Assembly: GCF_000786215.1 (NCBI RefSeq)
Contig: NZ_JROG01000008.1
Coordinates: 186,001 to 250,000 of the forward strand
Length of the DNA stretch: 64,000 bases
Direction: 5' to 3'
Source: Sphingomonas sp. 35-24ZXX
GTDB lineage: Bacteria > Pseudomonadota > Alphaproteobacteria > Sphingomonadales > Sphingomonadaceae
Under the pieces are notes generated by a model that was given only the letters and a program-made list of their open reading frames with translations, had not been told where the DNA came from and did not search any database. Position numbers and translations under genes: made by a program. Positions 1 to 8,072 of the stretch are shown one piece after another (the stretch's first letter is position 1; every line of letters begins with the position of its first letter).

Positions 1-336
1 GAAGGCAACATTCCGCGCAACCAGCCCAAGCTGCTGTTCGGCCTGACGCCGCAGTACGATACCGACACGTTCACCGTGGGCGCCAACATCATCGGCGTCA
101 CCGACAGCTTCAGCCAGGACGTGAACCAGCTGCGGATGCCGGGTTACACCACCGTCGGCCTGTTTGCGCAGGTCCGTCCAATGGAGCGCGTCGAACTGAG
201 CATCAATGCCAACAACGTGCTGAACGAGCGCGCCATCACCGGCATTTCGGAAGGCGCCATCCCGGCATCGGGCGTGGTCATGGCGCGGCCGCTGTTCGGT
301 CGTTCGATCTCTGCCTCGGCGCGCTTCTTCTTCTGA
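1..336 (+). CDS. TonB-dependent receptor, C-terminal fragment cut by the window edge
   Basis: The frame is open from base 1 and encodes the last 111 residues of an outer-membrane beta-barrel, ending in the aromatic ASARFFF strand typical of TonB-dependent receptors. A hand alignment with the C-terminus of the next gene (575-3061) gives about three-quarters identity. Shared blocks include QDVNQLR, RPMERVEL, LNERAIT and SEGAIPASGVVMAR, so the two genes are tandem paralogues. The protein would import a substrate across the outer membrane using TonB energy; the substrate is not visible from this fragment. A strong hairpin terminator follows, so it is transcribed separately from its neighbour. The start lies outside the window. 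Confidence 0.9.
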   Translation, partial: EGNIPRNQPKLLFGLTPQYDTDTFTVGANIIGVTDSFSQDVNQLRMPGYTTVGLFAQVRPMERVELSINANNVLNERAITGISEGAIPASGVVMARPLFGRSISASARFFF

Positions 337-366
337 TTGCTGCCGCGCCAGCTTGAACCTGCAACG

Positions 367-403
367 CCGCCCGGGCCGCATGCTGCGGAACCCGGGCGGT
401 TTT
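367..403 (+). terminator. Rho-independent terminator of the first TonB receptor
   Basis: A 9-bp GC arm, CCGCCCGGG (367-375), pairs with CCCGGGCGG (391-399). An inner CCGCA/TGCGG extension lengthens the stem, and TTTT (400-403) follows directly. It lies 30 bases after the stop codon at 336. Confidence 0.85.
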
Positions 404-574
404 GCTTGAAAAACGCTGCCAGGCGCCCGGTCCAACATGGTGATGCCAGGCCATTGGATTTGCTGCCAAAACGTCGTTGCCGCGGACAGTTAAGGCGCAG
501 CTGAACAGCCGTTAACCACGCTTTAATCGGAATCAAATAGGCCGAACAGGTAAGTTTTATACCAGGGGCAATCC

Positions 575-3061
575 ATGAATTTCTTGAAGAATCGCGTGTC
601 TATTTATACCTCCGCGACGGCTATTGCCGTGTGCGCCATCGCAGCACCCGCTGCAGCGCAGGACACCAAGCCGCAGACCGCATGGGAAGCGAGCCGGACC
701 GTCGATGAAGGCGATATGGTGACCACGGGCGTGGCCCGCGGTCGCGACCGTCTGAACAGCGCAACCTCGACCAGCGCGATCAAGGAAAACGACATCATCA
801 GCATCGCTCCGCGGTCGCTGGCCGAGCTTTTCCGCAACATTCCGGGCATCCGTGTCAACGCCGGCACGGGCGAGGCCGGCAACAGCTACACCGTGCGCGG
901 CCTGCCTTTGGTCAATGACGGCAGCAAGTACATCCAGATCCAGGAAGACGGTCTTCCCGTTCTGGAATTCGGCGATCTGCTGACGCTGACTCCCGATATC
1001 TTCGTGCGCGCCGACCTCAATGTCGCGCAGGTCGAATCGATCCGTGGCGGCTCGGCTTCCACCTTTGCCTCAAACGCGCCGGGTGGCGTGATCAACCTGA
1101 TTTCCAAGACCGGTGAGGTCGAAGGCGGATCGGTGATGGCCACCATCGGCGTCGATTTCGAAAGCTATCGCACCGATTTCGACTACGGCACCAAGCTGGG
1201 CGACGGCTGGCGCTTCCATGTCGGCGGCTTCTATCGCGAAGGCGAAGGTCCGCGCGAAACCGGCATGAACTCGATGCGGGGCGGCCAGGTGAAGCTCAAC
1301 GTCACCAAGCAGTTCAACACGGGCTATATCCGCGTCTATGCCAAGGTGCTCGATGACCGCGCACCCAGCTTCATCAACACCCCGCTGCTGGTGTCCGGAA
1401 CCAACGCCAATCCCGATTTCACCGATCCGCGCGGCATCGACAGCCAGCAATCGTCGCTGCTGTCGCCCAATCTGCCCCGGTCGCTGTGGCTGGGCGCGTC
1501 GGGCACGCCCACACAGGGCAGCCTGAGCCAGGGCACGCACGCCAAGTCCAAGTCGCTGGGCTTTGACGCGCAGTTCAGCCTGGGCGAATGGTCGATCACC
1601 AACCGTTTCCGCTATGCCGACCAGTCGTTGCGCAGCGTCATCCTGTTCCCGTCGGCAGCCGCCCCCGCAGCGGCCTTTGCGACCCGCTTCGGCGGTCCGG
1701 GTGCCCGGCTGACCTATGCTGCGGGCGCGCGCGCCGGCCAGGCCTTCGATCCGAGTGGCAACGGCCTGCTCACCTTGTCGTTCATCGCGGACTCCGACGT
1801 CCCCGATGTCAGCAACATGACCAACGACCTGCGCCTCAGCCGGGTGTGGAATGTCGGCGGCGGTGATCTCACCACGACGGCAGGCCTGTACCGGTCCAGC
1901 CAGGAATATGTGTCGGAAATCGGCTTCACCACCTTCTTCCACGATGCCGTCGGCGGCGGCCAGTCGGTGCCGCTCAACCTGACCACCGCGACCGGCATTC
2001 CGGTCACGCAGGGCGGCGTCCTGGTGTACGGAACCCCGACGGGCAACGGCAACACCAAGAACACCGATCTCAACTATCAGGTAACCGCGCCGTTCGGCTC
2101 GTTCAACTTTGCCAAGGGCAAGTTCGCGATCGGCGGATCGGTGCGCTGGGACAACGTCCGGGTGCGTGGTAGCATCATCAACGACAGCGGGACCAAGCCG
2201 TTCGACATCAATGGCAACGGTTCGATCTCGATCCCCGAAAGCCGGGTCACCTTCGTGCCTGTCGGCGTGACCTTCCCGGTCAACTACAACCACGATTACG
2301 TGTCCTACTCGCTGAGCGCCAACTATCGCGTGTCTGAACCGTTCGCGGTCTTTGCCCGGTACAGCCGCGGCGGACGGGCCGGGGCGGACAAGATCCTGTT
2401 CACGCCTGCAGTCAGCACCGTCACCGGTGCCCTGGTCAACAGCGTGGCGGGTCACGACACCCTGCGCCAGGCTGAAGTCGGGCTGAAGTACCGCAAGGAC
2501 GGTATCGTGCTGAACCTGACCGGCTTCTACGCGCTGACCGACGAGACCAACGCGCAGATCACGACCAACCCTGCAACGGGCCTGGCCCAGCTGGCTGCGG
2601 TCACCCGTTCGTACAAGGCTTATGGTCTTGAGTTCGAAGGCGGCATCCGCCGCGGCCCGTTCAGCCTGACCGCGCATGCCACCTATACCGAAGCGGAAAT
2701 CGACGCAGCGGAAAACCCGGCCCTGGTCGGCAACATTCCGCGCGGCCAGCCCAAGCTGCTGTGGGGCCTGCGCCCGCAGTATGACAGCGACATGTTCTCG
2801 ATCGGCGCCAATGTCATCGGCACCACCGGCAGCTTTGCCCAGGACGTCAACCAGCTGCGTCTGCCGGCCTTCACCACGGTCGGGGCGTTTGCACAGTTCC
2901 GTCCGATGGAACGGGTCGAGCTGAGCGTCAATGCCAGCAACCTGCTGAACGAACGCGCCATCACCAGCGTGTCGGAAGGCGCGATCCCGGCTTCGGGCGT
3001 GGTCATGGCGCGCACGATGTATGGCCGCACGGTCTCTGCATCGGCACGGTTCTTCTTCTGA
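575..3061 (+). CDS. TonB-dependent outer-membrane receptor
   Basis: An 828-residue receptor. Residues 1-28 form a signal peptide ending APAAAQD. A plug domain follows at about 65-185, with the TVRGLP, VESIRGG and GGVINLISK motifs; the remainder is a barrel ending in ASARFFF. It should sit in the outer membrane and take up a scarce or bulky ligand with TonB/ExbBD. No siderophore or sugar specificity can be read from the sequence. It is the second member of a tandem paralogous pair (see 1-336) and is followed at 175 bases by a chemotaxis receptor on the same strand. The ATG at 575 is preceded by a weak AGGGG-like ribosome site (566-570), and the signal peptide begins exactly there. Confidence 0.93.
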   Translation: MNFLKNRVSIYTSATAIAVCAIAAPAAAQDTKPQTAWEASRTVDEGDMVTTGVARGRDRLNSATSTSAIKENDIISIAPRSLAELFRNIPGIRVNAGTGEAGNSYTVRGLPLVNDGSKYIQIQEDGLPVLEFGDLLTLTPDIFVRADLNVAQVESIRGGSASTFASNAPGGVINLISKTGEVEGGSVMATIGVDFESYRTDFDYGTKLGDGWRFHVGGFYREGEGPRETGMNSMRGGQVKLNVTKQFNTGYIRVYAKVLDDRAPSFINTPLLVSGTNANPDFTDPRGIDSQQSSLLSPNLPRSLWLGASGTPTQGSLSQGTHAKSKSLGFDAQFSLGEWSITNRFRYADQSLRSVILFPSAAAPAAAFATRFGGPGARLTYAAGARAGQAFDPSGNGLLTLSFIADSDVPDVSNMTNDLRLSRVWNVGGGDLTTTAGLYRSSQEYVSEIGFTTFFHDAVGGGQSVPLNLTTATGIPVTQGGVLVYGTPTGNGNTKNTDLNYQVTAPFGSFNFAKGKFAIGGSVRWDNVRVRGSIINDSGTKPFDINGNGSISIPESRVTFVPVGVTFPVNYNHDYVSYSLSANYRVSEPFAVFARYSRGGRAGADKILFTPAVSTVTGALVNSVAGHDTLRQAEVGLKYRKDGIVLNLTGFYALTDETNAQITTNPATGLAQLAAVTRSYKAYGLEFEGGIRRGPFSLTAHATYTEAEIDAAENPALVGNIPRGQPKLLWGLRPQYDSDMFSIGANVIGTTGSFAQDVNQLRLPAFTTVGAFAQFRPMERVELSVNASNLLNERAITSVSEGAIPASGVVMARTMYGRTVSASARFFF

Positions 3062-3236
3062 TGCGCATCTGCCTGCAAGGCCGGCCGGCGCGTGGTCGCC
3101 GAACTTTGGTTCGCCTTGCGGGCAGACGGTGCACCCGCACCAACACCCGGGGGCGTGCCTCCATGCGTTCGCTTCGCCCCCTCTCTTCCGCGCTCGCGGG
3201 TAGCACTCAACAAGTCAAAGTCACAAAGGGTTGATC

Positions 3237-5072
3237 ATGCTGACCAAATTGAACATTCCAAGGAAGCTCAGCCTGTCCTTCTTGCTGATCTGCAGCTCGG
3301 CTGCACTGATGATGATCGTGTTTGCGGTCAATCTGTGGATGATCCAGTCATCGACGGACGAGAACAACCACTCGCAGCTGATCTACGGCAAGGTGCAGAC
3401 GCTGGAAACGTCGCTGCTGCGCCAGAACAGCCAGTTCCGCGGCTATCTGGTCACCGGTGACGACAGCTACCTGAAGTCCTATTACGAGGGCCGTGACGAG
3501 TATGACACCGCCGCGAGCGAGCTGAACTCCCTGCTGACCAACCCCAAGCACAAGGTGCTGCTCGAGGAATCGCGCAAGGAAACCCTGGCCTGGCGCAAGA
3601 ACTGGGGCGACAAGCTGATCGGCTGGACCCAGAAGGGTCGCCGTGAAGATGCGGTCGCGGCCGTGCGCGATGCGGGCAAGGCGGTTCTCGTGAGCAAGGC
3701 CGTGCTCCCGCTGCGCGACATTCGCGATCATGAACTCGCCGCGATCGAGCGCAACTCGGCGCGGCAGGATTCGGCGCTGACCTCGGCCGTCATCGCGCTG
3801 GTCGTGGGCGGCATCGCGCTGATCGGGATTGCCATCGCGCTCGCCATGGCACTGAGCCGCAGCATCGCCCTGCCCATCACCCGCCTGACCGACGCCATGG
3901 CGAGCCTCGCGGCCGGCAAGAACGACGTCGATGTCAATATCGACCGCGCCGACGAGCTGGGCGACATGGCGCGTGCCGTCACCGTGTTCCGCGATGCGGC
4001 CGTGGCCAAGGCGCAGTCCGACCAGAACCAGGCCAACGTCGTCTCGGCGCTCGGCAAGGGGCTCGAAGCGCTGGCCTCGGGCGACATGACCTACACCATC
4101 ACCGAACCCTTTGCGGCGGAATATGACGCGCTGCGCATGACCTTCAACCGCACCGTGGAAGGCCTGGAAAGCAGCCTGTCGAGCGTGTCGAGCTCTGCTC
4201 AGAGCGTGCACAACGGCTCGTCGGAAATCCGCGCAGCCTCCGAAGACCTGTCGAACCGCACCGAAGCGCAGGCCGCGAGCCTGGAAGGTGCATCGACCGC
4301 GATGAACAAGGTCACCGGCATGGTCGGCGAATCGGCTGCCAGCGCCAAGAACGCGCGCAGCGAGATCGATACCGTTCACAAGGATGCCAACGAGGGCGGC
4401 CGAGTCGTCGACATGGCGGTCAAGGCGATGGATGCGATCGAAAAGAGCTCGCAGGAAATCAGCCAGATCATCAATGTCATCGATGCCATCGCCTTCCAGA
4501 CCAACCTGCTGGCGCTGAACGCCGGTGTCGAGGCCGCGCGTGCCGGGGAATCGGGCAAGGGCTTTGCCGTGGTCGCCAACGAGGTCCGCAGCCTGGCGCA
4601 GCGGTCCGCCGATGCCGCCAAGGACATCAAGGCGCTGATCAATGCCTCGTCCGAAAAGGTGCAGGAAGGCGTCGGCCTCGTTGCCGAAACCGGCAAGATG
4701 TTCGACCGCATCATGGGCCGGATCGGCGAGGTGAGCACGCTGATCGCCGAGATTGCCGACGGGGCCGAAACCCAGTCGTCCAACCTGCGCAGCGTCAACA
4801 GCTCGGTCAACGACATGGACAAGATGACCCAGCAGAATGCCGCGATGGTCGAACAGACCACCGCAGCCGCCCGCACGCTGGCATCGGAAGCCGACGAACT
4901 GGCATCCCTGGTCGGGCGCTTCCGGTTGCGGTCGGGACAGGCGCACATCAGCCGCTCGGCAGCGCCCTCGCGCGCCTCGCGATCGGTCGCCAAGGCGCGG
5001 CCAGCGCCGCGGGTGGTCGGCAACCTGGCGCTCAGCGCCACCGCCGACGAGGACGACTGGAGCGAATTCTGA
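3237..5072 (+). CDS. Methyl-accepting chemotaxis protein (CHASE3-like sensor, HAMP)
   Basis: An inner-membrane chemoreceptor. The first membrane helix covers residues 11-36. A periplasmic helical domain of about 150 residues, with the RGYLVTGD pattern of CHASE3-type sensors, precedes a second helix near 182-207. HAMP segments and a long coiled-coil signalling domain follow. The conserved hairpin tip is visible: IDAIAFQTNLLALNAGVEAA, then GFAVVANEVRSLAQRS. The C-terminus ends in DDWSEF, resembling the WxxF-type CheR-docking pentapeptide. A TTG at 3231 is in frame, but AAAGGG (3225-3230) sits six bases before the ATG at 3237, so that start is chosen. The gene follows a TonB receptor and ends at a 14-bp-stem hairpin. 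Confidence 0.92.
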   Translation: MLTKLNIPRKLSLSFLLICSSAALMMIVFAVNLWMIQSSTDENNHSQLIYGKVQTLETSLLRQNSQFRGYLVTGDDSYLKSYYEGRDEYDTAASELNSLLTNPKHKVLLEESRKETLAWRKNWGDKLIGWTQKGRREDAVAAVRDAGKAVLVSKAVLPLRDIRDHELAAIERNSARQDSALTSAVIALVVGGIALIGIAIALAMALSRSIALPITRLTDAMASLAAGKNDVDVNIDRADELGDMARAVTVFRDAAVAKAQSDQNQANVVSALGKGLEALASGDMTYTITEPFAAEYDALRMTFNRTVEGLESSLSSVSSSAQSVHNGSSEIRAASEDLSNRTEAQAASLEGASTAMNKVTGMVGESAASAKNARSEIDTVHKDANEGGRVVDMAVKAMDAIEKSSQEISQIINVIDAIAFQTNLLALNAGVEAARAGESGKGFAVVANEVRSLAQRSADAAKDIKALINASSEKVQEGVGLVAETGKMFDRIMGRIGEVSTLIAEIADGAETQSSNLRSVNSSVNDMDKMTQQNAAMVEQTTAAARTLASEADELASLVGRFRLRSGQAHISRSAAPSRASRSVAKARPAPRVVGNLALSATADEDDWSEF

Positions 5073-5079
5073 CGCACAG

Positions 5080-5119
5080 GCGCGCCGATCCGGACCCGTT
5101 CAGGCCCGGATCGGCGCGC
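5080..5119. terminator. Convergent hairpin terminator between the MCP and carotenoid oxygenase
   Basis: A perfect 14-bp stem: GCGCGCCGATCCGG (5080-5093) with CCGGATCGGCGCGC (5106-5119). The loop is ACCCGTTCAGGC. It lies between the stop codons of two convergent genes (5072 and 5127). There is no clean T tract on either side, so termination is inferred from position and stem strength. Confidence 0.65.
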
Positions 5120-5126
5120 TGCTGTT

Positions 5127-6602
5127 TCAGCTGACCCAGCTGCCGTGAAAGCTCAGCGGCAGCGCCACGCTGCTGCGCCAGCTCACCATCGGCCCATCGG
5201 CCACGCGGCGTGAATCGAACACATGCAGCTCGGTCGCGCGCGCATCGAGATTGAGCGTGGTGCCGATCAGATAGCGCCCGGCGGGGACGAATTCCTCGAC
5301 CAGCTGGCGCGCACCGAAATCGAAGCTGTCTTCCCGGCCTGACCGCCAATCCCAGATGCCGACGCTGCGCGCGAACGGCCGGTCCGCGCGATAGCCACCG
5401 ACATGGATGGTCTGGTGCCGCGGCAGCCCTGCGGTCTCGGGCGCACTGCGCAGGAATTCGGCGGTGATGCCCGCCGGCTTCATGTCGGCCCGGCCATCGG
5501 GGTGCAGGCTGACCAGATGCAGCAGCGGCCGTTCGGAATGCTCGTGCCGCCCCTCGACGAGGGCCGGCGCGCCCAGCACCGCGAACGTCGGATCGTTGTG
5601 GAAGCAGCCGTCGAAGCGGATGGTGCCATCGGCCTCCTCCCAGGCATCGCCGAGGTGGAAGAAGAACAGCGGCGGCAGCTCGTATTCGCGGCGACGTGAC
5701 AGGTCGTCCTTGTCGATCACCAGCACGCGCGAACCGCGCTCGGGCCGCCAGCTCATGCTCTGCGAGAACGGCAACCGTAGCTGATCCGACACCCAGGGCT
5801 GGCACAGGATCACCAGATGCCGTTCGGTCGCGGTGAAATCGTGCATGTAGCTCGCCATCGGAAGCGTGATCGCCTGCCCGGCCTCGAACCGGCCATCGGC
5901 CGACAGCCGCCAGATATAGGCGCTCTTGCCCCCCGATCCGATGTTCCAGATCTGGCCCGATGGCTCGATGCGCGGGTGCGCCAGGAACGGCATCTGCGCC
6001 AGGTCCTCGCGGAAGGTGACCACGCCTTGCGTCGCCAGCGTCTGCGGGTCGAGCGCGGTGGCAGAACCTGCCTCCCACAAGGCCAGCAGGCGGCCTCCGG
6101 TAGCGATGACATGCGTGTTGGCAGGGTTGGTATCATCGGGACCTGCCACCACCGCACCCGGCCCCGCAGGCGTGCCGAAGCCCGGCTGGACGATCCGCCC
6201 GAGCTTTTCCTCGAGCCGGCGCTTGGGCGTATCGACGAAGCGGGCGGCCAGGCTGGCCTTGTCGCCTTGCACGCGCCAGGCGCGGATCAGGCCATCGCCG
6301 TCGAACCAGTGACCCGAAGCGCTCGCGCCGCGGCGGAAGCGCGCCGGGCCATTGCGGTACAATGTGCCGGTCAGATCAGGCGCACGGCCGTGGAGCCGGG
6401 TCAGCGGCTGCTGCGCGACATCGCCCAGCACATCGCCGACGCCCAGCGTCCAGTCGGGGAGCGCGGCAGGCGCAAGGCCTGGGGCGGCGGCGGGCGAAGT
6501 CGCCGCGAGCGCCGCGCTCGCCCAGCCGGGCACCAGGGCACCGGCGGTGGCAAGCGTGCCGCGCAGCAGCAGGTCGCGGCGGTTCAGGCCGGCGCCGCTC
6601 AC
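5127..6602 (-). CDS. Tat-exported carotenoid oxygenase (RPE65/CCD family)
   Basis: A 491-residue non-haem iron dioxygenase of the carotenoid/stilbene cleavage family. All four expected iron ligands are visible: H209 (AHPRIEP), H254 (YMHDF), H316 (FFHLGDAWE) and H486 near the C-terminus (FHGSW). The N-terminus (NRRDLLLRG, then a hydrophobic stretch to ASAALAA) is a twin-arginine signal, so the enzyme probably folds with iron in the cytoplasm and is exported. Family members split a double bond of carotenoids, apocarotenoids or lignostilbenes; the substrate is not decidable here. The start is a GTG overlapping the TGA of the upstream DUF2141 gene by 4 nt, so the two are translationally coupled. 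Confidence 0.9.
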   Translation of the reverse strand: MSGAGLNRRDLLLRGTLATAGALVPGWASAALAATSPAAAPGLAPAALPDWTLGVGDVLGDVAQQPLTRLHGRAPDLTGTLYRNGPARFRRGASASGHWFDGDGLIRAWRVQGDKASLAARFVDTPKRRLEEKLGRIVQPGFGTPAGPGAVVAGPDDTNPANTHVIATGGRLLALWEAGSATALDPQTLATQGVVTFREDLAQMPFLAHPRIEPSGQIWNIGSGGKSAYIWRLSADGRFEAGQAITLPMASYMHDFTATERHLVILCQPWVSDQLRLPFSQSMSWRPERGSRVLVIDKDDLSRRREYELPPLFFFHLGDAWEEADGTIRFDGCFHNDPTFAVLGAPALVEGRHEHSERPLLHLVSLHPDGRADMKPAGITAEFLRSAPETAGLPRHQTIHVGGYRADRPFARSVGIWDWRSGREDSFDFGARQLVEEFVPAGRYLIGTTLNLDARATELHVFDSRRVADGPMVSWRSSVALPLSFHGSWVS

Positions 6603-7057
6603 TGGAAGCTGATCCGGGTTTCGCTGGCACCGGCGGGCACATCAAAGCTGGCCGCCTTCCACAGTGCCGGGCCACCCTGTGCCGTGGCGCCGTTGGAGAA
6701 CGCGAACGGCTCCAGCGGCATGCCGAACGGGTTGGTCTTCATCTTGCCGTCGCCATCGACATCGTGAAACGTCTTGATCGCATAACGGCCGGGGGCAAGG
6801 TCGGTGAAGGTCACGATCGCGCTGGTGCCTTCGACCTTGACCATGCCGACGCGGACCGGCTTGCCGCCTGCATCATGCGCAGCTTCGCTGTCGAACAGGC
6901 TCATCAGGATCTGGCCAGAGGGGGCGACGACCTGCTCGAAGCGCACGGTGAGGCTCGCGGTCCCGGTGGTTGCCGACGGGGCCGGAGCGGGGGTGGGCGC
7001 CTGTGCCGAGGCGATGCTGGCAAGCGAAAGGGCGGCGATGGCGACAAGGGTTTTCAT
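6599..7057 (-). CDS. DUF2141 secreted protein
   Basis: A 152-residue protein with a signal peptide (residues 1-19, ending ASIASAQA), a short Pro/Ala-rich linker, and a beta-rich domain. The domain has the DUF2141 signature: LFDSEAAHDA, then a FTDLAPGRYAIKTFHDVDGDGKM core and the NPFGMPLEPFAFSN motif. The function of this family is unknown; proteins of this kind are often encoded beside carotenoid genes. The ATG at 7057 is preceded by an AGGAGAG ribosome site. It is the first gene of a two-gene unit with the Tat carotenoid oxygenase (4-nt overlap), so both products probably act outside the cytoplasm. Confidence 0.85.
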   Translation of the reverse strand: MKTLVAIAALSLASIASAQAPTPAPAPSATTGTASLTVRFEQVVAPSGQILMSLFDSEAAHDAGGKPVRVGMVKVEGTSAIVTFTDLAPGRYAIKTFHDVDGDGKMKTNPFGMPLEPFAFSNGATAQGGPALWKAASFDVPAGASETRISFQ

Positions 7058-7166
7058 GGGGTCTGCTCTCCTGCTGGGTGATGGCGGGCCAGCCGCCATT
7101 GACCCGTTCCCTTTGCCCCGGCTAGATCGGCGCTGTCTTGCCCAGATACGCGAGTTGCCGTGCCCC

Positions 7167-8072
7167 ATGCGTGAGTTGTCGCCTCCAGCCGTTCACGCTT
7201 CGCGAAATGCATTTTCGCTGTCATCGCAGGCACTTCGCGGATTGGCGATCGCAAGCGTGGCCGCGGTGGTGCTGGCCTATCTGGGTGCGCTGGGAACCCA
7301 GGACGCGCCGTTCCTCCAGCGCCTTGCCTATTGGGCGGCGGTGATCGTTCCGGGTTCGCTGCTCGGCTCGGGCGCGCTCGTGCTGGTCCGCCATTGGGGG
7401 CGGCTGTCCGCGCATCGATGGCTGGAGTTGCTGGCGGTGGCGCTGCTGATGTCGGTGCCGCACTGCTTTGTCGTCATCGTGGTCAGCGCCATGTTCTTCG
7501 GCATCGGCATGATCACGCCGATGGTGGTGCTGCAGTTCTGGCTGGCGGTGCTCTTGATTGCGCTGGTGATGACCGTGATCAACTATCTCGCCAACCCCCG
7601 TTCGGGTGATCCGGCGGCAGGGCCCGCCCCGGAGGCGGAGGGTCTGCCCACGCCCCAGGATGCGCCGCCGCCGATCATGCAGCCAGCGGTTGCGCCAGCG
7701 GCCATCGCGTCCCCGCCCGAAGCGAATCCCGGCCCGGCGCTTCCCGCGATCCCTGCGCTGCTGGCCGACAAGCTACCGCACCGGCTGCGCGCCGGTCGCC
7801 TGCTGGGGATCGAGGCGGAGGACCATTATCTGCGGGTGCACACCGATCTTGGCAGCGATCTCATCCTGATGCGGATGACCGATGCCTGCGCGTTGCTGGG
7901 CGAGGCCGAGGGTGCCCGGGTCCATCGCAGCTGGTGGGTGGCGCGGGCAGCGGTGGTGACGGCATCCGCGCAATCGGGCCGGATGGAGCTAGCCCTGACG
8001 GGGGGCCAGACCGCCCCGGTCAGCCGCGCGATGCAACCGGTGCTGCGCCGCGCGGGTTGGGGCTCGGCCTAG
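7167..8072 (+). CDS. Membrane-anchored LytTR-family transcriptional regulator
   Basis: A 301-residue protein with four predicted membrane helices in the first 145 residues, a Pro/Ala-rich linker (about 150-200), and a C-terminal LytTR DNA-binding domain (about 205-298). The LytTR domain shows GIEAEDHYLRVHT and the typical RVHRSWWVARAAV motif. Architecture suggests a membrane sensor that binds DNA directly without a kinase. It is divergent from the DUF2141/carotenoid oxygenase unit with 109 bases between starts, so that unit is a plausible target; this is inference from position. The frame extends upstream to 6804, but that part overlaps the DUF2141 gene; ATG 7167 gives a normal family N-terminus. 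It ends in a 4-nt tail overlap with manC. Confidence 0.85.
   Translation: MRELSPPAVHASRNAFSLSSQALRGLAIASVAAVVLAYLGALGTQDAPFLQRLAYWAAVIVPGSLLGSGALVLVRHWGRLSAHRWLELLAVALLMSVPHCFVVIVVSAMFFGIGMITPMVVLQFWLAVLLIALVMTVINYLANPRSGDPAAGPAPEAEGLPTPQDAPPPIMQPAVAPAAIASPPEANPGPALPAIPALLADKLPHRLRAGRLLGIEAEDHYLRVHTDLGSDLILMRMTDACALLGEAEGARVHRSWWVARAAVVTASAQSGRMELALTGGQTAPVSRAMQPVLRRAGWGSA

Noticed and set aside
1070-2677. A 535-codon minus-strand frame inside the TonB receptor gene
   Set aside because: Low-information Arg/Ala/Gly composition, and it is fully covered by a convincing receptor on the other strand.
3348-4946. A 532-codon minus-strand frame inside the chemoreceptor gene
   Set aside because: Shadow frame; the plus-strand MCP has full HAMP and signalling-tip motifs.
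6804-7166. An N-terminal extension of the LytTR regulator back to 6804
   Set aside because: It overlaps the DUF2141 gene on the other strand and encodes no membrane or conserved sequence; ATG 7167 begins the recognisable protein.
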